Positions 49,158 through 60,391 of a stretch of 64,000 bases of DNA are shown piece after piece. Source of the DNA: Prunella strophiata (lineage: Eukaryota > Chordata > Aves > Passeriformes > Prunellidae); the NCBI GenBank assembly GCA_036583965.1, contig JAZBQD010000015.1:23651310-23715309 (forward strand), written 5' to 3'. The translations under genes were made by a program, and so were the position numbers. The notes beneath the pieces are model-generated. The model worked only from the letters and a program-made list of their open reading frames with translations, had not been told where the DNA came from and searched no databases. Positions within the stretch are counted from its first letter, which is position 1. Every line of letters starts with the position of its first letter.

Positions 49158-51374
49158 TTTTAAGCTTAACACAAGAAATAGACCAAATTACAAAGCTGGG
49201 TTGAAATTTCTTATACCTACTCATTTTGCTGGCAAGTATTTGAGGTGTGCTTGTTTGCTTCCACAAAATCAGATTTGTTTATGTGTGTTCAATAACTGTC
49301 TGTTGAATATCTAATATGACAAGTCAGGATGTGCTGAAATGCCTGCTTACCTTGGTAGATGTATAGGACTAGGGTGTTCTTTCTATCTGATGATAATCAA
49401 ATATAACATTATCCAACTCTAATGAGGGTGGAAACGAAGAGGAATGCAGGAACAGATTAGGAGTGCTGAAAATGAGGATAAGTAAACCTGCAAGTTTGGT
49501 GGGCATAGTAATGCAAAGCATTAAGGAACTGGCTTACAGTGTGTAGCACCAGTCTGCTTTTGCTGACCTGACATACTGGCTGTTCATGGACCACTTAATA
49601 GAATGACAATCTTGACCTGAGATCCTTCTTGTGAGGCACAAGAAGGAAAGATCAGCCTTCCCATTGACTTTCCTTAATTTTGTGCATTCGTCAGAAACCA
49701 AACATTTTGTGAGATATTGATTTGTGTTCCTACTTTTCTTGATCCTTAATGATATAAAACCATGTAAAACATTTTAAAGAAAATGTTGTAATCTTATATG
49801 AGAACAAACTGTTCTGTCAATAAGTGTACCACAAAACCAATTCACCCTTAACATGATGGCAATTTCTTCAGTGACATTTACGAGCTCATTGAAAGAACAG
49901 TAGCAATTTTATTCATTGTTTGGAGCTTACTACCCAATGTATAATGAAAGTGTTATGAAAATTAGAAGTTGCATATAACACAACTCTTTTGTAGTGTAAA
50001 TAACACAACCATATAAATTATACACATACTAGAATTACATTAAACACATATACATTATATGCAAAGCAGAATAGACCTTTTACCAAACTAAGCTGTATTT
50101 TAATTAGGAGAGTGGTAACAAGCCTTTAAAATCAGCCAACACTGTATTTTGGTTTTAACTCAGAAATTCTGGGGCTTTATGAATTCATGACAGACCCTTA
50201 GGGATACATTTTCAAAGCATTGCACAGGATTTTAGCCATGCAAATCCCATTAAAATCAGTGGGAGACATGTGGCTAAAACCCACGCAAGGCTTTGGAAGC
50301 AACATGCCCCTTAATGTTATCTAGACAGTGTTTCGGCCTGTGAATTTCCTTGCTTCCAATTTTTACAACTGAATTCAAAAGGAAATAAAATTTGCCATGG
50401 GGATGTGGGAATTTTAACAGGATGCAGGCTCTTTTAGTTCAGAGACATAGTTCTGATCTAACAACTGTATTACCACATGGTAAAGGTAGTTTTGATCTGT
50501 GCTTTACATGCTTTATCTCTACCCAGCTATTTTGACCTGCATTTTTAATATGCAACAATGTAGGCAGCTGACTTTGCAAATAAACATATTGTAGTGCTCT
50601 GCAGATTATAATTTCTCTTAACAGAGTCTTTGAACTGAGTAAACAATGAAGCTCCTTTTGGAGTGATGATTGCACTTGAGTGATGTAACATCCACTGCTA
50701 GGCATTTCAGAAAGACCCAAATGCACTATAAAAGCCCCGGATCAGGCACTCCCCAGTAAGAGCAGTAGCTGGTCAGCATGAGCTTTTAACACGTGGGTCT
50801 TCCCTGCTTGCCTGAGTTGCAGAAACACTGGTGGGGATCTGCAGGGATGGGCAGGAATGAGCTTGGGAACACATTTTGCTGTTAGGTGAGAAGAACTTCA
50901 GTCTCTGAAGCAGATAGAGAAATGAGGCACTCTCTAGACTGTGTCTACCACCAGACATTGACTATGGAAGTAAAAAATAATGTCTGAGGAGTTTACTCAG
51001 AGAAGTGCAAGGTCCTTCAGTTAAACTCAGCTCACAGTCAGTGAAGCACAAACCCCAAGGTTGGTTGATTCTGAAAGGAATGGGGAAAACCTGGATCCAC
51101 AAGAAATGTGCGTGGGCACACACAAGAGAGCAAGGGTGTTCTGAATGGTGGACCTGCTTCTCTGTCAGGCAGGTAAAAGCACACACAAAATTTGAGTCCT
51201 GGGAAGAAACATTATGTGATGCCATGACTTTCGAAACCTATAAGTCCAGGTGTCTTGAAGAAAATGCCAAAGAATTTGGAACTATCTCTCCACGCTTCCT
51301 ACAGAAGGAGTCACAATTTCAAATAAAACCTGGCGGTTTTACAAAATAAGGGGCATAGCAAGAAAACTGTTGGT
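49158..51374. other. Intergenic flank of the CpG island
   Basis: No gene recognised. Near 50210-50290, CCCATTAAAATCAGTGGGA recalls a CATTGAAGTCAATGGG-type motif of old amniote repeats, too short to assign. The 114-codon plus-strand frame at 51005-51349 ends just before the CpG island and shows no domain. Confidence 0.5.
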
Positions 51375-51645
51375 TCAGCGGGGCTCGCCGGCTCTGAGAG
51401 GCGATGCTGGTGCCCTTTGGGGTTTGGGGCTGGCTCGGTGCGTGCCGTGCCCGGCGCTCCGGCCGCAGCCCCGCGCTAGGTGGAGCTGCAGCCCGCCCGC
51501 GGGAGCGCCGCCGCCGCCGCCGCCCTTTGTCCGCCGAGCGCCCCGGAGCCGCGCATCCTCCTCCTCCCTCCCTCCTCCCTCCCGCATCTCTCCCAGCCGC
51601 GGCTTGCTCCGAGCAGCACATCTTCTCAGCGGTGCGGTGTAAAAA
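51375..51645. promoter_or_regulatory. CpG island, likely promoter or first exon of an unidentified transcript
   Basis: About 35 CpG dinucleotides occur in roughly 270 bases, with very high GC content. The surroundings have long stretches with almost none. It includes a (CCG)n run (about 51505-51525) and a CCCTCC-type pyrimidine tract. It is the only strong CpG island in the window and is best explained as a constitutive or developmental promoter. Short frames run through it on both strands (68-100 codons, rich in Pro, Ala, Arg and Ser), as expected from GC content. I cannot tell the direction of transcription and recognise no protein. The gene body or partner exons may lie outside the window, or the product may be a long noncoding RNA. 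Confidence 0.75.
51566..51583 (-). other. G-quadruplex motif on the minus strand
   Basis: On the plus strand four CCC triplets are separated by loops of 1, 4 and 1 bases. The minus strand therefore carries GGG-N-GGG-N4-GGG-N-GGG, a canonical quadruplex-forming motif inside the CpG island. Confidence 0.75.
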
Positions 51646-51651
51646 TCCTGT

Positions 51652-51695
51652 GTTTTGTTTTGTTTTGTTTTGTTCTTTTTTTTTTTTTTTTTTTT
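51652..51695. repeat. (TTTTG)n followed by a poly(T) tract
   Basis: Several TTTTG units lead into a run of 20 T (51676-51695) immediately beside the CpG island. Such T tracts next to islands can exclude nucleosomes. Confidence 0.92.
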
Positions 51696-51699
51696 AAGT

Positions 51700-52600
51700 G
51701 TTGTTTTGGCAGAGCTTAAAAATAAATTGGCCTAATTATCCCACCTAATACCGTAATCTCGGTATTAAGACTTATGAAAACGAAAAGATATTTAAAAATT
51801 AAAATTGTACTCCAATGTAATTTGCCGTGCAATTGGGAGACATTAAACTGCGTTGCTTTATCTTCGTGGTGCTCTTAATTCACAATAGGATGATACATTT
51901 CCCTGTTTTCCTGAATTATCTGACAACAGCATTGTAATAAATTTAAACTTTGGGGTCTGCCATCCCCTCGTGTGTATGTCCAACACCGCCACGCCCCCTC
52001 CCCCCACTTTTATGTTACTAAATTGTCCAGGGGAAAAAATATAAATAAGGCGAGTGCTTCCCCCCCTTCAACAACCACACCACATTTCCCACCCCCCCTC
52101 TCCCCCCTCTTCGTATGTGCCTATACTTTTTTTCTACACTCTAATGACATTTGGCAGGCTCAACTGTGTAATGCTTGACTGGTTTTATTGTTGTCTGCTC
52201 CCAGTGGGGAATAGTTGACACTGCTCTCTGTTTTCAATTGATATCCATTTTCAACAATATTGCTTTCTATTAGATTCCTGCACAGTTTGTGCCAGCCAAA
52301 CTGAATATTTACTGTGTTGCCCTCAAAGCCTCAAATCAACAAACATTAAAATAAGTAAAATATGCATTTACTATCTGACATTTTCAAATTTCCCTTTCAA
52401 ATTATTATTTTGACTATATTTCACAACAAATGAATCAAGGATTAAAGACACAGTATTGCCACTTAAGGTAACTCAGATTGATTTTGAGTTTTAAATGACA
52501 GGATAAGAGGGTGCATGAAAAGAGGGAAACCTAATGCACTTATCTGCATTTCATTAGCTTCTATGATCACTTCTCTGAAAGAGGGTGCACAGATTTATAT
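51700..52600. promoter_or_regulatory. CpG island shoulder, candidate conserved noncoding block
   Basis: At 51700-52110 the sequence is AT-rich but keeps about a dozen CpGs, including a short palindrome TACCG...CGGTA (about 51751-51766). It also holds a TATAAATAAGG box-like motif near 52040 and C-rich tracts (51985-52005, 52055-52110). From 52140 to 52600 it is complex, non-repetitive AT-rich sequence. This fits a hypomethylated promoter shoulder or an enhancer block, but conservation cannot be judged here. Confidence 0.35.
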
Positions 52601-53370
52601 TGATCCTAGTTTTCAATCTTTGTGTTGAGTGACATTGTTTGTTGTACAATCTGATTAATTCCAAGTAGTTGGCTCAGTAGTAAAATACTAAAATCAACCC
52701 TTGGAATTTTTAAATTTTGAGTTACCCACTGAGCTTAGCAGCTCTTCTGGGGCAGACTTCTGTTTCTTGTCATTGCTTTCAGGGCTTGGTGTGTGCCTGC
52801 ATTTCCCAGCCCTCCAGTCCTGTGCTGTCTCAGCTCCTTTCACCAACTCTTTTCACCTCTGACACCTCTTTATCAGTTTCCACACTCACCTCAGAGGATT
52901 CTCCATTAATGGTATGTGTTGCTAATTTTTGGTCACAAGTCATTTATTATGTGCAATTTTGGCTCTGTAAAGCCTGGTTTAAGCAGTCAGTCTTGTTGAT
53001 TTGCATGAAAATTTTGGTGGATCATGCAATGAAACATCATTTTTGTACCTTTCCAGGTTTTTTGTGATAACCTCTTCTACCTCCCTCTCTTCCTCATGCA
53101 TCTCCTGCCTTTTCTTTGTCATCTTTGTCTTCATCTGTAGAAGCTCTAAGCTGTCTATCTTGTGCAAAAGACCTTTGAAAGTTGTCAAGTAAAAGACTCA
53201 AACCAGAGGAAATTCTGCTGCTTCTTTTCCCTCTGCTTCCTTCCATCCCTTCCAAAATGCCAGCTAGAGCTTTAGATGAGATATGAATTTTGAAATTTTT
53301 TTATTCCTGGGTTCCTGCTGTTGGGAAGACTGGAGATGGGCACTGAGAAGGGCATGGCCTGCCCATCAGC

Positions 53371-53391
53371 CCAGCAGCAGCAGCAGCAGCT
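53371..53391. repeat. (CAG)n microsatellite, about 6 units
   Basis: A short run of CAG triplets lies in a locally GC-rich segment, within a 72-codon plus-strand frame that gives a Ser run. There is no evidence that this frame is a gene. Confidence 0.9.
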
Positions 53392-53878
53392 CAGGCTCAG
53401 CAGGAGCACCAGGACACAGCCTCTGTGTGAGGGAAGGAGTCAGGCTCTACCTGCACTCCCCTGCTAGCACTGCTGGGTCAGCTCTCACTCTGCCAGCATG
53501 AGGATGGAGAAGGGTGATGCTTGGGCCAGCCACCTCCAAGTCATTAGGGGCCTAGAGGCAGCCTTCATCTGTCCTTCAGCAGAATGATCCAAGGCTTTTT
53601 CTCCTGTGATATACTATAATTAGCCTACAAGCCTTGCTGGAACCAGAAGATTTAGCAATTGAAGTAAACTTCATTATGTTGAGCTGATTTATGTTCATGT
53701 AAGCTGCTTGTTTTTACACTTTCTCATTTAAACTGTAACAAAAAGGTACCAACTTCATAAGGAAATATATAAAAACTATATTCAGAGAAAAATGTGAGGA
53801 GCCAGAAATTAGGGAACAGAATAACTGAAGCTACTGTGGAAATTTATTTGGCCCCTTTGTGTGCATAACAATCTTATG

Positions 53879-53881
<3 letters not shown>

Positions 53882-53909
<28 letters not shown>
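53882..53909. repeat. Poly(T) tract, 28 bases
   Basis: An uninterrupted T run. The sequence to its right could be the body of a minus-strand poly(A)-tailed insertion, but I recognise no transcript in it. Confidence 0.95.
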
Positions 53910-54677
53910 GTCAGGTGACAATATTCTCTTTAATCCATAGGCAAAATGCTTCCTTCCCTGCACAGGGTGGATAGTGTTTGCTGAACTGGTGGTTATTCAA
54001 TATTTTGTTTTCCCCATCAGTCAATGCATGACCTCAGGCTTTATTTACCAAACACCATCCAAGCTCTGCACTTAATACAGAATTATTAATTTCCTCCTGG
54101 GCTGTTCTTTTACTCTCCTCATCAACAGTGCTTCACAATGGTTAATGGAGTTCTATATTTGGCCTGTGGCATAGGACTTTCAGTTTTTCTCAAATTGAGT
54201 GTGTGATATCCTTTCCTTTCCTGATATTTATTACCTTGCCATAATGGCACAGATGTGCAGAGGTCTGATCATAAATTGGTTTCATCTCCTGTGCGGAACC
54301 CCAAAGCCCCTGAAGTCCTGGAAGTGAAACCTTGGCTCTTCCCCAGTGCCCCAGAGCTGCAGGGTGGGCAGGCAGAGCCCAGAGGGGAGCTCCAGCAGCC
54401 TCCCCCTGCTCCAGCCCCTCTGCTCCTGCTTGGTGGTGTAAAGAGGATGAGCTGCACTGTTCCCTTGTAATCTGTCTGGATGATTTGTGTTGTCATAGCT
54501 TGTACACTGTGGAAAATGCATTCAAATATAACACATAAGCTGTCAGAAAGCTACCAGTCTAAGACAAATAATGTACAAGAAAAAGGCACTTGACAGAGCA
54601 AAGATGGCTTAAAAAAAGTCAAAACCTCAAAATATTTTGTGACATAAAGCTCCTTTATTTTTTTTTTTATTTTCTTT

Positions 54678-54705
54678 TTGTTGTTGTTGTTGTTGTTGTT
54701 GTTGT
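54678..54705. repeat. (TTG)n microsatellite, about 9 units
   Basis: Perfect TTG triplets directly follow a T-rich stretch that starts near 54655. Confidence 0.95.
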
Positions 54706-55494
54706 CAGTCCTTGGAGCAAAATTCATTTGTTTATGACTGTTTAGAGAAACCCCAAGTTTTCTCTTCTGGAGGTTAAATAGAAGCCTTTGGCTGAGCTAA
54801 AAGTGGGGAGATTATTTTTAAGCTTATTTTGAAGGAAGACAGCCATCAGAGTCAACAAGTCAGGAAAACACAGGCAAAGCAGAGAAGCCCTACACTGCTG
54901 CAAATCAGCACAGCTCAAGGAGCTCTAGACTTGGGTTTCTACCCAGCAGAGAAGAGAATTGATGTTTTCACCTGGCATCACAGCCCTTTTGTGTCCACTC
55001 CAGGCCCAGCCCTGATTAAAGCTGGTTAATTACAATGGTAACCAACCACAGCATCCCAAGGTGCTCCCTACCACCTGTGAAATCCAGGGTATCTTGTATA
55101 AGACAGACACACACACAAACATTGCAGGGATAAGCTAATGTTGCCTGAGAGCTGGTTATTTTGTGAGATAATATTATGGGATAGTGATTGCCTGGTAGAT
55201 AATTGTGTGTGAAAGGGTATTTTGTCATACTTGTTTTGCTTTTTTCCTTGAGTAGGCTGAAAGCTGGAATGTATTGAGTTTCCAAAATAGAAAAAGAGCT
55301 GGATTCTAAAGTGACTCCACAAAAAAATAAACACATAAATTACAGCTTTTGCATGAGAAAGGATCCAAAGGAAATTCTGCAATTACCAAGGTAGATTCCA
55401 CTTTATTAAAGTGAAGGGGAAAATAAAGCTTTGTTTTGTGGTTCCAGGATGCTTTTAACATTATCTATATATATTTACCAATTGACAGGAGGAA

Positions 55495-56110
55495 GAGTGT
55501 AGTAGATTATACAGCCAAGGTATGATTGAAGACATGTAGGCAAGGGGCAACTTGGGAAGCATTGATCACAATCTCATTAGATCTGAGATTGCAGCAAAAA
55601 TGAATGCTAAATGAGGAGAAGGAGAACAAAAAGATGCTGGAGTCAGACTTGTGTTTCTCCAGAGGAATAGCTACACAGTCATAAAAATCAAACTGGCTGA
55701 GGAGTGGGGTTGAGGGAACAGAAACCCCCAAGAACTATAGAATAGAGAAATAAAAGCATGTAGCATGCTCCTCTGCCAGCAAGGAGTGTATCAAAAGACA
55801 AATGTGGCTAAATAGGGAGTTTCACACCTAAAGTGGGGGGGAAAAAAAAATAAAATAAAGGGAACAATCTGATGGGCAAGTCAGAAAAGAGAAACCATGT
55901 GGTCCAAATAGCTACATGCAAAGTCAGAAGAGAGAAAAAACAAAGAAAGTGTGCTAAGTAACAATAGCCAAAGAAATCAAGCTAATTAGTATGAAGCAAA
56001 CAAGCTTGACAGACTGGCTGAGGCCAGACAGAGGGTGGAGAGGGGAGGGCAGGTAAGAGGTCAAACGAGCTCTTTGCTCTAGTATTCATTTAACAAGATG
56101 AAGGTCACAT
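55495..56110 (+). mobile_element. CR1-clade LINE ORF2 remnant (endonuclease end to start of reverse transcriptase)
   Basis: On the plus strand the blocks of a CR1-type ORF2 follow in order. A Gly-Met-Ile-Glu-Asp-Met block (55525-55545) leads to Leu-Gly-Ser-Ile-Asp-His-Asn-Leu-Ile (55552-55580), the endonuclease C-terminal SDHN-type motif with Ser changed to Ile. A charged linker follows with a Lys-Arg-Glu-Lys-Thr-Lys-Lys stretch and Ala-Lys-Glu-Ile-Lys (about 55930-55990). A block resembling the Ala-Phe-Phe-Ala-Ser-Val-Phe motif before the RT fingers lies at about 56070-56090. The distance between first and last blocks (about 525 bases) fits the family. Stops and frame changes occur throughout. 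It does not overlap in content with the RT piece at the window start. Confidence 0.72.
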
Positions 56111-58335
56111 CTCAGAAAGTGTGATAGATTTTTCTGGATGGGGAAAGTAAAATGTCATCAAGAATTATGGTTATGTCATAGCAGTACTCTCATAATCTTG
56201 ACAAGTCTCCAATCCTTGCTTAATTAGCAGGCTTCATGTTTCTAAAGGGGCAAATATAATAAGAAAAGCTAGCTGAAAATATTTAGCAATTCTGAGGAGA
56301 CACATGACATTTTCCTCATTGTATTTTCCCATTTTCTGTGCATCAGTCACAAAATTTTAAATTGTCTGCAAAAGAAGGAGCTTGGTGGAAGATGAGAGGC
56401 TTACACATTTAATCTACATCATCTAATGCCTCAGTGCCTGCCTATTGTCAAAATTCCACGTATAATACAGACTTTCTTCTGAGCATACCAATATCTCCAC
56501 TGAAGTTGATAGAATTACTCTAGTGTTTAAAATCAAGCATTTTCTCCAAGATTGTATTAAAGTAAATGCTAAATGCTAACATAATTAATCCCAGTGATAT
56601 ACTTTATTTTATTTTGCCAGACCTGTAGCAGAGGGTGAGCTGGGGACACTCCAGTCACAGAAAATGCACCCACAAAGTCTCTAATGGACACTTGTCCTCC
56701 CCTGGGAAAAGAATTATCTCATTCTCAGGGTCATAATTTTTGCACTTAGCACAATTGGCCAAAAGCTCTTCTAATGCCTTACCCATGCTGGGGTGATATG
56801 ACCAAGCTGATGAAGAGGAATATGGTTCTCTACAGTTATTCAAATAAGTTGAAACTTAAATAAAACAAAGCTGATGGCTGGGAAATACTCTCAATCTCCT
56901 CCTTCACACCCTGTGTAGAAACTGTTCCTAAAGTGTTTAATATGCACAAGGAAGAACAGGTGGATTGATGCATTCTTGCAGAAATATTTATGTGTATATT
57001 ATGTTTGTCATAATTTACTTTAGAAATGTAGAATAAAAGTACATCTTCCAACAAAAGAGAAAATTTTTGAGGGATGTTACAAACTCCAAACACAAACCAG
57101 ATGAATGTTTTTTGTCATCTTCTGGTGCTAGATCAGAAGTCTTGGTATTTTGTATGGAAAGAGAAAGAAAGAAAGAGATAGGAGTTGATTGAGGCTTGAA
57201 AAATCTTGAATGACCTGTCAAGAGCTCTTACTGATGAAAGTTAAAGGCAACACTTGTAAAGATGAATTACATGAGCTATTTTTTATACTGCACACTGTTT
57301 AATAGTGGACTTCAATCTATTTTATGAGACAAATACCTTAATACGGATGATTTGCAAAAAGAATGCAATATTTACCCAAATAAGAATAACATCCTCAACT
57401 ACATTTACTGCTAATTTAAAATGACAAGGGCTATCAATCCTCAAACTCCTCAGTATAACCTAATCACCAGCTGGGGTCAGGCCAACATTTGCTTTCTAGC
57501 AAAGTATTGTAGAAATAGATGAATTGCCCTGCTCTCCAGAGCATTCAGTATTGGCTGCTTCTGAAATCAGAAAACCATCACAATATCTCGTGCCTTTTTC
57601 ATTTTTAGTTTTTACTATGTCCTTAGCTGCTAATATTTTGTCACTTTTCAAGTTCTGTTACTTTCTTATGTGTATATTAGTTTAGAATCTGTAATTTACT
57701 GCTGTAACCTTCAAAAGACCCTGGAAAATAAAATCTGCCTCTCTGAGGTCTTTTTACTTTAGGTATATAAATTTGAAGAAAATTAAGAGGGTGAAGTTAA
57801 TTGCCAGAACAAATAAGAAATTTGGAAAGACTTTTGCTTTTAGGAAACTAAAAGAAAATTACCTGAGCCAAAAGGCAAACATTGAGTGTGGAAATAGATA
57901 TCCTGATGATGGAAAATCTCTGTTTGTAATTATCGTGGTAGAGTTCAGCTTTTTTTTTTTTTTCTTGAGCAGATACAAACTTTTTATCTTTGGTACAGCC
58001 TTCTCTGATTTTATGTATTTCTACGTAAACTTAATAATAGTTTAGTTCAGTGTAAATTAGTTTGATTTTTCAATTTCTCCAAGAAAAATGTTTTGCTGAA
58101 GAGGAAGCAGCATGAAACTGTCCTCAGTTGTCTGAATTTTGGGTCCTACACATTGAAAGAAGTCTGATTTGGATCCCTTAAAAAACTTTAGAAATGGTTT
58201 GCTTTTGAGAAGACAGATCAAATAAAATCTGAGGGAAAGATAAGTAACTTTTAAAGAAGTTTCTCCCCCTGGATATTTAATTTTTCATTTTAAAAATGTG
58301 CATCTAGAAATACTAGTGTACTGAGTAGTTCTGTG
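56111..58335. other. Intergenic, no gene recognised
   Basis: Near 56495-56530, CCACTGAAGTTGATAGAATT and the following ACTCTAGTG recall an old amniote repeat motif, too short to assign. A short (GAAA)n stretch lies at about 57157-57175. No gene was recognised. Confidence 0.5.
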
Positions 58336-58395
58336 GTTTTGTTTGTTTGTTTTTGTTCTGTTGTTTTTGTTTTGTTTTGTTTTGTTTTGTTTGTT
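58336..58395. repeat. (TTTTG)n / (TTTG)n simple repeat
   Basis: GTTT and TTTTG units alternate with one interruption (TTCTG). It is low-complexity DNA. Confidence 0.93.
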
Positions 58396-58954
58396 TAGGA
58401 TATTTTTTTAACACTAGCTAGAAAACAGCAAAATTATTTTACCTTGTCATAAATAAATGGACTTCTGACACCTTCATTGGGAGGTGATGGCTGAGAGTTC
58501 ACCACTCCACCACATTCTCACAAGCTCTTGTAACACAATACCACAGCATGGGAAGTTTTGTATAGAACACAAAAATACCTACATATAATAATATCTGTCA
58601 ACTTCTGCCTAAAATCTTACCAAAGAAATTTGCAGAACATCTTCAGCATGATAGTGTCTCTGTATTAGTGCATGCAATCTAAAAAGCCTGCAATAGCACC
58701 TTTGAAACTCTAGACTTTTTTTCCTCCTAAGTGCAGACACTTGACTTTAAAAAATGCTGGTATTTTATTATCATGACTACCTTTATCCTGTTCCTAGTTC
58801 CCTCTGTCCCATTACTCCTAGGCATCAGAAGAGTATGGAAAGTTCTGTATACAGCCAGAACTGGAATGCTGCAGGATAAGACACTTTTACTATCCCTTAC
58901 TTCACTCAGTAAAAAAATTGTTCAGCATGTTATGATTGCTGTCTTAGGCATTAG

Positions 58955-58956
<2 letters not shown>

Positions 58957-58997
<41 letters not shown>
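58957..58997. repeat. Poly(A) tract, 41 bases
   Basis: An uninterrupted A run at the end of an AT-rich stretch. It could be the tail of a plus-strand retroposed transcript, but 58400-58956 matches nothing I recognise and has no poly(A) signal placed convincingly before the run. Confidence 0.95.
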
Positions 58998-58998
<1 letters not shown>

Positions 58999-59874
58999 CA
59001 AATGGAGCAAATTTTCTCACCTTCCTGCTCTGAAAATGCAGCTCCCAATTTTCTCTAATTGTTTCACCAATGGCTAGAGTTGTGAATTGAAGAAATGATG
59101 CCTTAAAAGTGGACATTCCTTAATCAACTTCCTAGCCCAAACTTTGACTGCTAAAGGTTGTGATGTGAATCATAATTTATCATATTGTAGAGTTTCATAA
59201 TTTAGGTCTTTAAATTATTCTCAGGTGATGTCTTGGAAATGAATATATGTATCTGCTTTGATGGTGCTCTTCCTTTTCCAGATCTTTATTAAAGCAGGTC
59301 ACAAAAGTTAGTTGTTTAAAAACTTACCTGGAGAGGTGATGAAGACACCCTGAGTCATATTCTTCTGGTGTTGGGTCTGTCTGCACTGCACTTGTCTTCC
59401 CCACATTGCAGGTTTGGATCTTTGCAAGGGGTCCAGATTGGACAATACTGTCTGAGAAGCTCTTACACAGATGGTATTTTCTGCAATGTGGCTTAGAAAT
59501 TTCTAAGAAAGGAATTTTTATGTTGTTGGTTTTGGGGTTTTTTCTTCTGTTTTTTTCCCCTTATCGTTTGCCTCTGTCACCTCTCTGAACTCTTTCTAAC
59601 AAGGCAAATGAAAACACAGTCCATTTGTCCTTTAGGCAGCTGCTGGAAGCTGTGAGCCATTGAAAGAAACAACCCAGGACATCACTAACTGTAGGATGAG
59701 TTATTGTCAACACCTCATGAGCTATCAGGTTCTTTTTGCCCTGATGTCAGTAATGAAACTCATTCTATAGCTGACTCATTTGAAAAATCCCTGGGTCAGG
59801 CTGTTTCTGGGCTCCTGTTTTGAACATGGCATACAGTGTTCAACAACAGAATAAATCAGTCCTCATGCTTTTTT
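58998..59874. other. Intergenic, no gene recognised
   Basis: AT-rich sequence with short chance frames. It runs up to the target duplication of the solo LTR. Confidence 0.6.
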
Positions 59875-60391
59875 CATAGTGTACTGGTTTGAAAGTAAAA
59901 ACTAGTGAGACATTCTAAGTCAGAAATACAATTTAATAAAAAACTAAAATAAAGTACATGAAAAGGAAAGAAAGACAAAAATAATCCCCCACAAAACAGA
60001 GTCAGAGTGCGACCTGATATCTATCCCTCCTAGTTGGAGTGGTGGTAGCAGTCCCAATGAAATGGTCCCACCCAAGCAGCGAGGCTGGCAGCAGGCAGTC
60101 CTGTGTCCTCTGCAAGTCAGAGAACAGGACTGACTCTTCAGTCTCAAAACCCAAACTTTATCCCATGAAACTGCCTGGCCCTCCCCCTTGGGCAGAGCAT
60201 CCTCACAATGGACTATTGTAACTTCTATGAATTATGTGATAAGGCCTTGATGGGCCATTAACAGATCCATTAACATGAGACAATCCCGCAGCAGGAGGTA
60301 AGAGATAAGGAGAACACTGCCTCCTCCCAGTTTTAACAGTACAAGGAGATGGTAATAAAATACATCTTGCATTGCAGCCCAGGACACATAG
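59875..60391 (-). mobile_element. Solo ERV LTR with perfect 5-bp target site duplication
   Basis: The LTR spans 59880-60386 (507 bp) and is flanked by direct repeats CATAG at 59875-59879 and 60387-60391. On the minus strand it starts TGTCCTGGGCTG and ends AACCAGTACA. It carries a TATA-like GGGATAAAG (plus-strand complement at about 60156-60164) after a GC-rich AGGGGGAGGGCCAGGC block. An ATTAAA poly(A) signal lies at 59932-59937 (complement), followed by about 50 bases of U5. This gives the order U3, R, U5 in minus orientation. Five-base duplications fit ERVL-like and some class I elements and argue against a 6-bp ERVK integrase. The sequence resembles LTRs I know from songbirds. No internal region remains, so the provirus was lost by LTR-LTR recombination. 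Confidence 0.88.

Larger units (their letters stand above)
52601..55494. other. Intergenic, no gene recognised
   Basis: It contains the simple repeats listed separately and chance frames only. The frames on both strands at 54255-54538 sit in a GC-richer patch without a domain. Confidence 0.55.

Noticed and set aside
51319..51719. Pro/Arg/Ala/Ser-rich frames on both strands in the CpG island
   Set aside because: High GC content removes stops in all frames; neither strand shows a recognisable N-terminus or domain, so I report the island and not a protein.
58400..58997. Processed pseudogene ending in the 41-A run
   Set aside because: No coding similarity, no convincing poly(A) signal and no flanking target duplication were found.
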